From assembly GCA_033439295.1 (NCBI GenBank), contig JAVTLE010000021.1, positions 248,009 through 312,008 of the forward strand: a stretch of DNA of 64,000 nucleotides, in the 5' to 3' direction. The first letter of the stretch is position 1, and every line of letters begins with the position of its first letter. The notes beneath the pieces are model-generated. The model ran no database searches. It was not told the origin of the DNA and worked only from the letters and a program-made list of their open reading frames with translations. The position numbers and the translations under genes were made by a program. Origin of the DNA: Deuterostichococcus epilithicus. Lineage: Eukaryota; Chlorophyta; Trebouxiophyceae; Prasiolales; Stichococcaceae. Shown in pieces: positions 44,801 through 55,900 of the stretch.

Positions 44801-46044
44801 GCTTGGGGTCGCACTGCCCGGGCAGCGATGGGCACTCAGCTGGATGACTTGCAGCTCAGAGGGGCCGACAGGGCCGGCAGCTTGCGCAAAGACACGAGCC
44901 AGCCTGTGTGCCAGGCTGTGTTGCAAGCTATGTGTCAGGCACACGTCAGCACGTCCCTTTCGTAAATCAGCTGCGTCAATGGTGTGAGTATCCCACTTGA
45001 AGAAGCTCTGAGTGCAGTGCTGGAGCCACCTGCCCCACGCGTGAGTGGATGCTCAGCCCGCTGCGCCACTGCAGCAGCCGAGACCAGCCTGGCTGCATCT
45101 GCGCTAGAGCCGCCCCAATGCACTCAGAACAGCAACTGTAGGTCAATCAGTGGCGTCCTCCCCGCCTGCAGGTGCCGCGCTGGCTGCAGGGCATTGCGTG
45201 CACGGCCCTGCGCTGTCGTCGGCTCAGTTTTGTGCACACTACCTGGCAGGCGGTGCGCCGACTATGGGCGCTGGCGCTCTGCTGCTGCAGCACGACGTCC
45301 ACATCTCTGTACAATCCGCCTCCGTGCCCATGTCCTCAGGACGTCCTTCTTTCAACGCTTGGCCGTTTGTTGCTGCAGGTGGTGCGCTGGCTGTGGGACA
45401 CTGTGCACGGCCTGGCGCCCGAGGAGCAGCGCAAGTTCCTGAAGTTTGTGTCCGGCTCCGACCGGGCGCCGATCGGCGGCCTCGCCAACCTGCGCTGCAC
45501 CATCCAGGTGCGCCCTCGCATGCAGCCCAGCAGCGCTGCGTGTTCTTTTTCCTGTGCGAGCTCCTTGAGCTGCCTGCACATGGGGAGATTGTCCCCGATG
45601 CAGCGACGGCGGCGCGACAGCTGCCCCCTGCCAGGTGCTGGGCTGCGCGTTGCAGGAAGCAACCCGCTGAACAGCCTGCTTCCAGCTGCGAAAGTGCCCG
45701 CAACGCAGGGGCAACGGGCATGCTGCTGGACAAAGCGTGCTTTGCAGAGCCCCAGGGTAGAAGCAGTCATCCTGAAGAGTGACACATGATGGTCAGTTAA
45801 ACAGAATTGCGTGACCAAAATCTCAAAGCTCAGAACGTCGGGCCTTCCAAACCCGACTTCAACTCCGCCACTTGAACGCTGCGTGCTGCCCCATGCACAG
45901 GGCGATGGCAGCGACAGCACGAAGTTGCCCACGTCACACACCTGCTTCAACACGCTGCTGCTGCCGGCATACGCAAACGCAGCCAAGCTGCAGGAGCGGC
46001 TGCGGCTGGCCATCATGAACGCCGAGGGCTTTGGGCTGGAGTAG
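29828..46044 (+). CDS. HERC-like HECT E3 ubiquitin ligase (RCC1 repeats, UBA, RCC1, HECT)
   Basis: Large E3 that takes ubiquitin from an E2 onto its own Cys and passes it to substrates. 28 phase-consistent exons, 1497 residues: 29828-30004, 30088-30157, 30622-30692, 30888-31094, 31586-31774, 32077-32307, 32816-32953, 33512-33652, 33934-34136, 34348-34558, 35141-35425, 35533-35877, 36570-36675, 36995-37125, 37822-37890, 38371-38513, 39034-39223, 40417-40556, 40687-40849, 41137-41286, 42007-42123, 42456-42626, 42903-42996, 43412-43543, 43836-44023, 44319-44477, 45379-45507, 45901-46044. RCC1 blades: [62 protein letters not shown] joined to [12 protein letters not shown]. Pre-[48 protein letters not shown], and catalytic Cys in [16 protein letters not shown] near the end. 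Additional small exons cannot be excluded where phase is 0. Confidence 0.93.
33008..33215 (+). repeat. two decayed copies of the UBA exon (exon 7)
   Basis: 33008-33050 reads [13 protein letters not shown], and 33158-33215 reads [13 protein letters not shown], both parallel to exon 7 [16 protein letters not shown] (32816-32953). Both lie in the intron that splits the UBA domain. Confidence 0.65.
34997..35070 (+). repeat. decayed copy of exon 11 start
   Basis: It keeps the acceptor AG followed by GCGCC, and reads [20 protein letters not shown] against exon 11 [20 protein letters not shown] at 35141. Tandem spacing is about 140 bases. Confidence 0.75.
36348..36510 (+). repeat. two decayed copies of exon 13 start
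   Basis: 36348-36385 and 36474-36510 both carry the TGCACGAGTGGCG core of exon 13 (LHEWR, 36570 onward), giving a three-rung ladder with steps of about 100-130 bases. Confidence 0.75.
38287..38325 (+). repeat. decayed copy of the middle of exon 16
   Basis: GTGATGGCGGCCATCAAGGG and flanks recur at 38417-38455 inside exon 16 ([10 protein letters not shown]). The upstream copy lies in the intron. Confidence 0.8.
38573..38655 (+). repeat. decayed copy of the 3' part of exon 16
   Basis: It reads QAN, a stop, then L-WRL-PQAF-HEL, parallel to exon 16 [18 protein letters not shown] (38455-38511). It lies downstream of the real exon and contains an in-frame stop. Confidence 0.75.
38706..38990 (+). 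repeat. ladder of three decayed copies of exon 17
   Basis: 38706-38732 and 38789-38850 are fragments around CAGACGCACGACC. 38868-38990 is long, keeps the TTCACAG acceptor, and still encodes [20 protein letters not shown] (38894-38950 region). The real exon starts at 39034. The longest copy is nearly intact for 20 residues and then diverges. Confidence 0.85.
39299..39352 (+). repeat. decayed copy of the 3' end of exon 17
   Basis: CTCATGGCGCAGATGATGCA and flanks resemble the exon 17 end (FLMAQTVQQ, 39195-39223). It lies downstream in the intron. Confidence 0.7.
40046..40092. repeat. short tandem repeat (CCAGGTTC units)
   Basis: About four imperfect copies of an 8-12 base unit containing CCAGGTTCAG, in the intron before exon 18 of the HECT gene. 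Confidence 0.75.
40222..40397. repeat. AAT/AAC-rich trinucleotide microsatellite
   Basis: About 175 bases built from AAT, AAC and GAT triplets on the + strand, ending roughly 20 bases before the acceptor of exon 18 (40417). Extreme A/T content and strand asymmetry contrast with the GC-rich surroundings. Confidence 0.95.
41791..41980 (+). repeat. two decayed tandem copies of exon 21 region
   Basis: The block around CTTCCAGCATCTTGCAGCA at 41801-41842 recurs at 41939-41980, and each copy is preceded by an exon-21-like segment. Copy 2 (from 41881) keeps CAG and ATGAATCTGCCGATGC, matching exon 21 ([10 protein letters not shown], 42007-42123), but has TGATAG stops. Spacing is about 120-150 bases. 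Confidence 0.85.
42124..42148. repeat. (GT)12 dinucleotide repeat at a splice donor
   Basis: The exon 21 donor (GAG|GT) opens directly into a run of GT dinucleotides. A decayed copy of the exon 21 end (ILRMRRSHH, parallel to ILRIRRNHL) follows at 42201-42240. Confidence 0.95.
43077..43365 (+). repeat. decayed copies of exon 23 end and exon 24
   Basis: 43077-43100 resembles the exon 23 end with its donor (YNG|GTGCG). 43172-43210 and 43301-43365 resemble exon 24; the latter reads [15 protein letters not shown] beside the real [17 protein letters not shown] at 43412. Confidence 0.75.
44549..44600 (+). repeat. decayed copy of exon 26 end including donor
   Basis: 52 bases parallel to 44428-44480. 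It reads [12 protein letters not shown] followed by GTGGC, against the real [17 protein letters not shown]. It lies downstream of the real exon. Confidence 0.75.
45164..45285 (+). repeat. two decayed copies of exon 27 start
   Basis: 45164-45215 (acceptor then VPRWLQGI) and 45245-45285 (AVRRLWAL) resemble exon 27, [16 protein letters not shown] at 45379. Both keep a CAGG acceptor. Confidence 0.6.
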
Positions 46045-46476
46045 ATCGAGCCATACAGGCAGTGCTAGACGCGCGGATGCCTTTCGTCGGCCCTTTTGGC
46101 GCGGGCACCTTTTTCGCTAGACGGCGCAGACTGGACCTGGCTGGTGCAATGCTGACGAGCCTCTGCGACGAGCTGGCAGCTGAGGTTTGCAGCGGAAATG
46201 AATTGCAGAGCGACTAAGGAGTCAAAGGTGGACATGACCGACACTGCCAACTCTGCAGTGGCGTATTGCCTCGGCTCTTCATTTCTATTGTGGCCTTCAT
46301 CACTGCAGCGCCATCGGAATGTTATTCACGTTGAATCGTTGATGCCTCGATAATGTACGACACAAACTAGTCCTTGCGTGTCCGGTCTGGTTGTCAATGC
46401 CTCGATTACTGGATGGTGGAGCCTCAAATACGAAGAAGTTCATACGACCCCGGTAAAGCTCGTCAAGAAGCAGGTG
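46045..46476. other. short intergenic region and unresolved 5' end of the LRR gene
   Basis: The HECT stop is at 46044. An open frame from about 46356 (with SLKYEEVHTTPVKLVKKQ) runs into the first LRR exon, so the true start may lie in this interval. Confidence 0.5.
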
Positions 46477-48794
46477 ATGGAACTTCTTGCCAGCTACGGC
46501 GCCCGCGCATGGGCAAGAGAAAGCGCCGCACAGGTCATCACACAGTCTTGAGAAAAGAATCATGATTGCAGATATTTGCAGGCATTCTGAATGTTGACCA
46601 CCATGCTAAGAGGCTGGAGTTCCCCGTCGCAGGTCTGCGTGACATCGGGCGTGCATGCACAGCGCTGGCTGAGCTGCAGCTCTTGAGCTGCCGGCAGCTG
46701 GGGGGCGACAGCGTTGCCGGCCTTGCAGCACTGACGAGACTGCAGCTGGAAGACATTCCTGATGTCGATCCGGCAGCGTTTGCGCGGGCGCTGGCGGGCC
46801 TGTCAGGGCTCAAGAGCCTGGCGCTCGAAACGTCACACCTTCCGGCAGGATGTGGGCCAGTTCCTTCCTGCTGTGGAGCCGACAGCGGGGCTGGCTTGGT
46901 GCTGGCTCTCATTGAGCGGTAAGGGATGGTTGTCTTGGCGACTTGTGGTCAGACGCACAATCCCTGTGTTAGCCGGAGGATTCTGAGTTATGTTGCTTGA
47001 CATCCGCAACAGGTGTCTCGGCAGTGCGTGCCTTGGAGAGTGTGGAGCACATCACCGTGGATGGGAAAGCCGGCGCAGCCTGGATGTCGGGATTTGCAGG
47101 CCACAAGAATGTGACGGCATTGACGTTCGAGCGCCTTGAAGAGGTGGGGATCGATACTATTGTGGCGTCTGACGCGACATCCTTCCCAGACACTCTGTGC
47201 GGCATGTGAACCAACGTGCGATGCCACAGCGTATGCTGCCATGTGACCCTGTGGCACCATGCTCTCCATCCGGCAAGATGTGCTGACCATATCAGTTGCC
47301 GGACCTCTTTATGCGATGCGCTTGCGGCCTCGCGTGCTGTGAGGAGGCTGTGAACCCTGAGGATTCCGGCGGCCGTTCTCAACTGCAAGTATGTAGGGCA
47401 TGTTGCTTATGTGTGCTCACTATGCTGCAGATGGACGACCTGCAATCGATCACAGAAGAGTGGTCGCCATGCCTGAGGGAGCTGCACCTGGACACCATGC
47501 ACATCAAGGAGAACGTCGTCTGGGACATCTGCCATCGCTTTGGCGCCTCACTCACGTGCCTGGACATCCACTCGGCTCATGAGACTACGACCCGCAGGTG
47601 CGTGTTTGATGGGCATGTTGCATGAGCGGCGCATCATGCTGCGGGAAAAATCCCGGGCCCCAACAACATCTGCATGGTTGGGCTCGCCCAGTCCTGACTA
47701 TTGTTGGATGTGTCGATGGAGACGTGGCTAGTCCGAGTCTGATGCTGTCGCTGCCGGCCGGCATGCTTGTAAAGCCAACGATACCAACGGCACACTGGCG
47801 CAGACGGGATGTCCCCAACCAGAGGAGTCTCACTTGCCTTTGCACCTTCGTAGGACCTGCGAGGAGATGCGTCGCCACCTGACGGGGCTGCGGCATCTCT
47901 ACATGTCAGTGTACGGTGACGAAGAGGGCGAGGATTCTGATGCCAGAGTCAGCTGCCTTGCCTCGCTGCCGGAGCTGCAGGAGTGGCGCCTCATGTACAG
48001 CCGCGGAAGCAACCTGCAGCGGGTGTCGGCCGCGACGAAACTGACAAAACTGGCACTGGTTTGCTTCGTCGACGATGACGACGCAAACAAGGTGGGACCT
48101 GCATGAACTCCATGCTGTCGTCTTGGGCCTCGTAACTGTTGCTTGTCCCGTCCAGCTTGTCATGAGATGCTGTAGGAGGGGTGGCATCGAGTGCCAATGA
48201 CCGTGATTCAGTGGATCGGGGGGGTGGATGCTAGCGCTGTGACATGTCCTTGGCTGGCAGGGCCAGCCTCTCATTCTACGTCTGCACCGGTTTGTGCAGA
48301 AAGTTGCGGAGGGTCTCGAGGCGCTGCACATCTTGCCTCAACTGACGGTGCTGCACCTGAACCGGCAAGATCCCCAGTTCCCGCTGCCGGTCATGCTGGC
48401 GATTGGCGGCATGCACCACCTGACGGAGCTGAGCCTGAGCGGGAGCAAGGTCGACGACGCGGGGTTCGCAGAGCTCGCACGGCTGTGGAAACTGGTGGTC
48501 CTGGACCTTTACGACTGCCATGGCACCACGCCGAGGTGACGGCGGTTATGCTTGACTTGCATCTGCAATGCCGTCACCGGGCTACTGCCGCTGAATTGAT
48601 CCCCCCGCACTAGAATTCTGGGCACTCCCTGACCAGTGACGGGCTGGCACTGCAGGGGCGTGAATGCGCTGCGCGCGATGCAACTGCGGCAGCTGAAATT
48701 GCGTGACGACCATGGCCGACAGCGCTGGCCGGGGGCCGGCGACTTCGACCACCCTTTCATGCGGCTTGATGTGCACACCTTGAGCACCACGTGA
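46477..48794 (+). CDS. leucine-rich repeat (RNI/F-box-LRR-like) protein
   Basis: Exons in phase: (46477-)46533, 46572-46851, 47013-47143, 47431-47597, 47854-48091, 48261-48535, 48656-48794. At least 410 residues after the first exon. Irregular leucine-rich repeats, e.g. LAELQLLSCRQLGGDSVAGL, LKSLALETSHL, CLRELHLDTMHI, LPQLTVLHLN and LTELSLSGSKVDDAGFAEL, of the Cys-containing/RI type found in F-box-LRR proteins. A possible N-terminal helix (MELLASYGARAWARESAAQ) precedes them, but no F-box is clear. Start codon uncertain: 46477 is the first ATG of a frame open from about 46356. Probably a protein-binding scaffold. It follows the HECT ligase in the same direction after only a few hundred bases. 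Confidence 0.8.
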
Positions 48795-49954
48795 TGCACG
48801 AATGAGCCGAAGGTATGCGGCATAGGTAGAACCGCAGTGCGCAGCTCCGGGTCGGCTGATCAACTTGGGCGTCTGCCCGATCAGCCACCTCATGCGACCG
48901 TTGACGACGTTTTGTCCAACGGCTCGGCCTGCATCTGCCTGTGCTTTATCGACCTTGCAGATCTCTGTGGGGTGCAAACTCAGTCGTGATGGTTTCAGAT
49001 CAGTGGTGCACTGGCTTACCCCTCGTCCCGTCGAGCACCGACCCCGCCTCAGAGCATTCAGCCCGCGTGCGCCTCGAAATTTGTCATTATTGCTGCGGAG
49101 AGTCGGCTGAAGCCCTGTCGAGCACTGCTTTCCGCTGCAAACCATTGGTATGTCCGTATGCCCCCTGTCCCAAATTCCTCGTTGGTTCCCGGGCACCGCA
49201 TTTTCCAGCGACGGCACCCACTAATGATCGTCATTTCCGGCAGCACATAATTTTGCAGGCACCGTGTCCCGGAGACCGCTCATGCAGCGTCTGCACCTTC
49301 GGCGTCGCTTGTGTGGCTGTATTTGGGCACTGCAGCTCCTGTGCAAAAGTTTGGCTTGCAGTGCTTCAAAACGTGTAGGAAGACAGTGTCTGGTCTCAAG
49401 TGCCTACAGCCGCTTTGAATCTGCTTCTGTAAGCATCATAGCATTCTGAGCAGCGGGATCGGTGGCGCTGACGCTGCGACATTCGCAACACATATTTCAC
49501 ACAGCGGTGCAGATCGCCGCTTCTCACGCAGCCCGCCTGCGCGACGCGTTCCGCCGTCCAGGTATTGCACGCTTCACTCACATCGCCATCCTTCAGGTGC
49601 ACTAGGGGGCCATCCTAGGTGGGCTGCCCCTGGGCCCCTTCTGGCGCTGCAGGAACTGCCTCCGCTACACCCTATTTGCATGCTTGCCACCAGAAGGTAA
49701 AGCTGGCGGTCTAAACACAATGCGTGTGCCTTTTCGGCTCGCGCAAACGTCTTGCAAGTGGATATGAAGATCGCAGAGCAGCGGTCTCCATGCACATGTG
49801 CAGCTGCAGCATGCTAGCACCTGGGGGTTTCTTTGCGAGCACGGCATCACACTCGGCAGCACATGTGGCAAGCCTTACAATCACGGTAGAGAATCTGCGG
49901 CCGTTTTCTTGATCCACCTCTCATACATGATGCAGGTGGCAATTCGGCTCGGCC
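48795..49954. other. intergenic region, no gene seen
   Basis: About 1.16 kb between the LRR stop and the ARID-gene ATG, same orientation. No frame with family similarity or good splice chaining was found. It should contain the LRR 3' UTR and the ARID promoter. Confidence 0.5.
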
Positions 49955-52900
49955 ATGGCAGACCTGCCACCGCTGACGCAGGCGGCCTTTGACGCTGCAT
50001 ATGTAGAGTTCTGCAAGCAACGCGGTGCGCACCCCCTTTGCCAAGCATATCTGCATCTCGACACTGTGCGCTTGTACGACGAAACCAGTTGGCAGCGTGC
50101 AGTGCTGGGATTTTCGGCGCTGCTGCACTCATGCACCGGTCATGACATGGGTCATCGCTCCATTCTAGAGGCACTAGCCATTCCAAAATATGCTGAGTGC
50201 ACCCCAGCGCATGGGTTCAGGGCATGCAGGTGAACAACCCTGTGGGAACAAAACGGCTGCGCCGCATGCAGCACTCCGTGACATCAGAAAGTGCCGCTGA
50301 CGCTGGCGGCTCTCGAGGGAGTTGCGCCGCACCACAACTGGACTGACATCACGACTTCCAGGCACGCCCTTCCAGCGTGGCGTGGACTGCTACGGAGCCC
50401 CGGTGAGCCTGTTCACCACGTACGCGGTCATCCAGGCTGGCGGCGGCTGCGACGCGGTGACCGCAGCCCGGCGCTGGACCGCCGTGGCGGAGGCGATCCT
50501 GGCGCCACGCTCGGGCCGCGGCGGCATGTCGCTGCACGTGCGCCACCTGTACGAGACATACCTCCAGGTGGGCAGGAGTTTCCTGCATGGTTCAGCTGCA
50601 GGGTGCCAACACAATCCCGGCACAGGCCTTGGGCTGGGAGGCAGCACAGAGCGTGGCTGCTCGGCATCGGCACAGCAGTCTGACGCCAGCCCCGGCGCGG
50701 CGGCCGCCGCCGCAGCAGAACGGCGATCAACACGCGCCGGCTGTCAGGGTGTGCTTGCTAGGAAGGCTCAGTGCCATAGAGGGGACAGCCAGCACTGGAA
50801 TAACTCTCGACAATGCTCTGATTGTTGTAAAATTCTCAGAATGTTCTGAAATGCTCGGCTTCAGCGTGTCTTCTCGTCTCTGCGACTGCAGGAATTTGAG
50901 AAGACGGCGCGGGACACGCTCATGCGCCGGCACAGCGTGCCGGCAACCATCCGTGCAGCACTGGAGGCGGCGACGGCGGCAACCCGCCAGAACAGCAGCG
51001 GCAGCAATGGCGGCGGTGACGCTGACAAGGTGCTTGTGTTTCGGCTTCGCAGCCTCGTGCGGTCCTTGGCTGCCAAGCGACAGGTTTTCCCGTGGGGACG
51101 CTTAGCTGCCTGTCAGCCTGCATGTCACCGATGCAGCGCCTGCCCTGCTGCCGCATAGCATGACTGCCGGCGTCATTCCAGAAGCAATCGGCCCCATTGG
51201 CGCAGAAGTGCACTAGACCTGAGGCACGATGCAGTCCACTGTGCTGTGTGCCACTGCGCCAAACACGTCGTGGTATGCTCCCACAGAACCCAAAGCGGGC
51301 GCGCGATTCCGACAGCCCGGAGCAGCGCGAGGGCAGCCCGGCGGCGCGGCCGCCGCTCGGCGGCGGCCGGGCGCCGGCGGGCGCGGCCGCGGTCGCGGCG
51401 GCGGCCGCCCCAAGCTCAAGCCGCAGCCGCCGGCCACGCCGCTGCCGCCTGGCTACATGCCCACGCTGGCGCCCAATCACCAGCTCAGCAGCCGCGCCAT
51501 CCTGCCGCCGCACGGCCGCGGCCGCGCCCCCAAGGTGACGCTCTGGCGGCTCACCAACCCCTGCCATGCCCGGCTCTTCAGCCGCGCTGCCCCGACGCAC
51601 GGAACCTGCACAACCCTCCCAGTCGTCTCACGCAGCGTCGACGCGCAGCCGAGTCGTCCAGCATGTCAGCGGTGCGCTGCCGCCGCAGGTGTTACCGCCC
51701 ACGCTGATGCGGCGGGCGACGCCGACGCCGCCGCCGGGCGCCGGAGCCGGCAGCCCGGCCACCAGCGACGCCAACATGCCGGCGGCCAAGCGCGACCCTC
51801 GCGCCGCCAGCCGTGCGACTCCTCGCGGTGCGACGCTCTCATCATTTTTCCTGCTTTGATTCCAGATTTGTAGCAAAGCAACCTGAGAGTTTCTTTTCCT
51901 TTTCTCAATTGGTTTTCGTTAATTCCGGTTGTTTGTTTGTGCATTTCCCGAGTCGTGGCAAAACCGCATGTCTACGCACACAGGACACTTTTGCACTTTT
52001 TAATATGTTGTTATATAGTTCCATGCACACAGGACACCTGTGCAAAATTTCCCTCAGACCAAACCGAAACGTGCCTCCCTGATGCTGGCTAGACCGCTGC
52101 AATCAGACCTGATTCCCTGTCTGCAGCCGCACCCAGCCGGCGAGCGGGCCGAACCACACACACCAACGCAGCACATGTGCACAAGTTCCAATTATCATAC
52201 TCAATTGCAAGAACATCTTGCAATGTCTCGAGGCTTGTCCTTCATGGATCCTTGTGCAAATGCGGTCCCTTGTGTCCCTGCAGGCGCAGGCGCCGCCGCT
52301 GCCAAGGCAGGTGCGCAGGCCGCCCGGCAGCCGCAGCCGAGCACTGCTGCGGCGCAGCTCATGGCCCTGGGCTTCGACTCCCCGGCGCCGGGGTCCGACT
52401 CCGATGCGGGCGCGTCCGCCAGCCCGGCCGTGGGTCGCGGTGAGTCTGAGATTTCAGCCAAGCTGCCGCCTCGCGCCTGTGACTGTGACTGGATCGTGCC
52501 GCCGGGCGCGGCAGCCGCCGTCTGCACACGGCTGTTCGACTTCCGGGCACCAGGGTCTGGCTGCGAGGCGGGCGCCTCGGCTGGTCCGTGAGTCGTAGCC
52601 AGTTGGGCATGGCGTATGGAACACGCTGATGTGCCCGTGTGAAACAGTGATTTGCAACATGTGGCACTGCCGCCGCCCGGGCCGGTGGCACATCCACAAG
52701 TGTGCGGCTGCACCTTTGTGGGTTGGTGCACCAGGAGTCCAGGCCGGGTGCCTGCGTCACGCTGCAGCTGCAATCGGACGTAACACACGCCACTCATACA
52801 TCAAGACACGCTCAGCACCATCAAGGATTTAATTGCAAGGGTCCACAACGCGGTGCACAATACCTGAGGCTTGTTCAGAAGCATGAAGGAAGCGAGCCAA

Positions 52901-55900
52901 ATTCTGCGGGCATTCACACGAGGGCACTTCTGCTGTGCATATCGGCTGCTTGACTGGGAGGTTCTCGAACAACTTGTGTTCAAGCGCAGACACGGCATTA
53001 CGGCGGAAAGGAGCTGGCGCATGTTCAGGGGCGCAGTGTTGCTGGCGCCCACGGCGGTACAGCAGCGTTTGCCCTCGGTCACGGAATTCCAACCATGCCA
53101 GACTGTTTTGTGCGCACAGCCATGGCGAAGCCGCAGCTGCGGCAGGCGCGCGAGAACAGGGCCGCCCTCACGGCGGCGCAATCACGGCAGCTTTAATCTG
53201 TTTTTCTCAAATAATGTGTTTCAACTCGTTGCTGCCATGAATGTGCGCAGACGGTGCGGCGCCGCGGCAGCGGCGGGCGCGCAAGAAAAAAGTGCCCCAG
53301 GCCGCGGTGGACGGAGTGAAGCTGGTGCCGCCCCTGTTCGGGGAGGGGCGCGCGGAGAGGGCGCCCGCGGCGGCGCGGTCGTCGCGCGCGCGGTGGCAGC
53401 TGCGCGGCTACTCGAGCACGGAGCAGGTGGGGAATGCCGGAATCTCAATGGGGTCTGTCTCGTGCCGCGATCCTTGCATGTGCTGTGGTGGATGCGCGGT
53501 CACTCCAGTATGCAGCAGTATGCAGCAAGGCAATCCTGTTCTGAAGACGGTTCTGCAGCCAGCAGCAGGCAGCTCCCAGCTCGCATGTTTGGGAAGTGCA
53601 CTCCAGCAAGAGCGGCACCGAACGAGCAACGAGACCTCACCTGCCACTGCCCACGTTTCCACAGCTTGCCACCTGTGTTGCAGCATGACACAGGCGCGCA
53701 CATTGCAGGCTGGGTCAGTCTGACCGTGCTGCCACTGCTTGAACATCCTGCCGTTCTCCAAACAGTGCTGGTCTTGCTTCTTCGCAAGCCATACAGCGCT
53801 ACAGCCGGGAGCCTGCAGAGAAATTTACACGCCTGTATGGCTGCCGCGCTGTCTTCAAAGCCGCATCTCAAGTCAGCAGCGCTCAAGTTGAAAGCTTCCC
53901 ACGTGCCCGCGCAGAGCTACGGGCCCGAGCCGCTGGCGGCGATGGTGAGCTGGCTGCGGGACGCTGCGCGGCAGCTGGGCCACTCCTCGCCCTGGGAGCC
54001 GCCGCTGCTGGCCTCCCCCGAGACACACACCTACGAACAGGTGCCTGCTTCCCATGCTCATTTGTGTGCCGATCTCCCGGCTCACCACCGGATACGCACG
54101 CTGCCGTCCCTTCGTTGATCGGACATCGCACCGAGACCTGAGCCTGCACTGCTGCTGCCTGCCGCTGCTCATGCGGCAGTTGCGCGACATTAGGCTGAGC
54201 ATCAGCGGAAGCTTCACGTCGGCAGGGAAGCGCCCAGTCAGCCTGCTGTCTGAACACCGTCTCGGCCGAGCGTGCAATGGTACATGCAGACCGTGTGTGA
54301 TCTGCGTTTAGCTCGTCTGCCGGTCCAGTCAACTTGAGACTGCCGTCCGCGTGTTGGGGGCCGCACTGCCTGGACCGGTGGCCCAAGGCGTGATCCGAGA
54401 GCCCCGGAGCCGCCGCTGATCGGTGTCGTCCACTGACTGCACCAGTGGTCTGCTGACAATTCGTCAACCTGGAAATGCCAGCTTGAGTGCCGTGGCGTGC
54501 CGTGCCCTGCAGTGCCTGGCGCGCTGGCGCAGCGCAGAGTTTGAGAATCTGGACCCGCCGCCGGCGGCGGCGCCGGAGGCGGGCAAGCGGCGGTCGACCC
54601 GCTCCCGCGGCGGCACCCAGTTCTTCACGCCCACGTTCGGCGGCCCCGCCAAGCACGCACGGTGCGCTGAGCCTCGCATGAGGGGGGCCCGCTGGAGGGA
54701 ATCGCCGCGGTTGAGCGGTTGGGTTAGCCTGGCAGGGCTGTCTTTGTGGCATGTCCTGGGTGCCGCGGCCATTAGCGAATGATATGCCTCCGCCCAGTTT
54801 GGCGTTCGGGCCCAGCAGCCCACCACCGCACAGCTCACGACCACCGCCGCCTGCAAGCCTGGCCCAGGTCGCTTGCTCTCTGACTTCTTTCCTGCTTGTA
54901 TTGAGGCTGCTCCCGCAACGCTTGTGCGCCAGGGTCAGCTTCGGACCCACATCCACCGGCGGGAGGAAGAGGTGAGGAGGGGCTGTCACAGCAAGTGTGT
55001 CTGTCGAAGCGCTTCTGCGCAGTACAGCTGTTCGGATGGTGCATCAGCCAGCTGTGGGAAGAGGGCTAGTTGAAGGCGTCAGGCGTTAGGGGTTTGCTGA
55101 CCTGGCAATTTCGTTTATGGAAACGTCGGAACATCAGGGATATACAATGTCCGGGATGGCCAATGTAGGGGATGCCGGCAAAATCCCTGCGAGCCCCTGT
55201 GCTCCCCATGACTTCTGTCGACCTGGGAGCACACACCCATTAGGGCGTCTCCCGAGAAATGCCCCCGCCGAAGGAACTCACTCGGCTCTATGATGCTTGC
55301 AGCGATCACTTCGCTGATCATCTGCCACCATGTGCAAGTCGTTGGTCACTTCTCACCGTTATCAAGGCAACCACCGCGGGGACTACATCCTACCAACACC
55401 GCAGGGACTGACACCCTCTCAAACCGCAGGGACTACCTGGAGGACGAGTCCAGCGACGAGGAGAAGGAGACGCGCGAGGGGCCCGGCTTCCAGGCGCAGC
55501 TGCCGCCGCAGCGGCCGCGGCCGGCGGGCGTGCCGCAGCCGCCGGCAGCCCGCCGCCTGAGGAGGCCAAGTGGCTGACCGGGCGGGTGCTGGGCCCGGGC
55601 CAGCTGGCGGACAAAAAGAATGCGCCCGCGCCCGTCGGCTTTGCGGCGCTGCCCATCGAGGAGAGGTGGGTGCCGGCAGACACTGTACCAGCAGGGGCTG
55701 CCCAAACTCTAGACCCTACCCCTGAAACACGGCGGCTGCTCCGGCTGCGGTCGCTCGCCCCCTCTCTCAGAGCTGGCCTGGCCGGAGCTGGCCTGGCACA
55801 GGTGCTGCGAGCCAGGACAGGCGGCCCAGGATGGAAGCGCTGTGCTGGGTGCGCACCTCGGCGGCGCCCCCAGGACCCTTGCTGCCACTGCAGCTGCTGG

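Noticed and set aside
46300-46563. Minus-strand frame with AGKKFHHLLLDELYRG
   Set aside because: The + strand frame flows in phase into the LRR exons; no independent support for the minus frame.
53119-53195. Possible gene start MAKPQLRQARENRAALTAAQ
   Set aside because: No usable donor follows, and the segment aligns as a decayed copy of exon 7 of the ARID gene.
52871-54118. 415-codon continuous + frame
   Set aside because: It crosses real exons of the ARID gene in the wrong frame (the true frame gives ARKKKVPQAAVDG), and phase chaining favours the spliced model.
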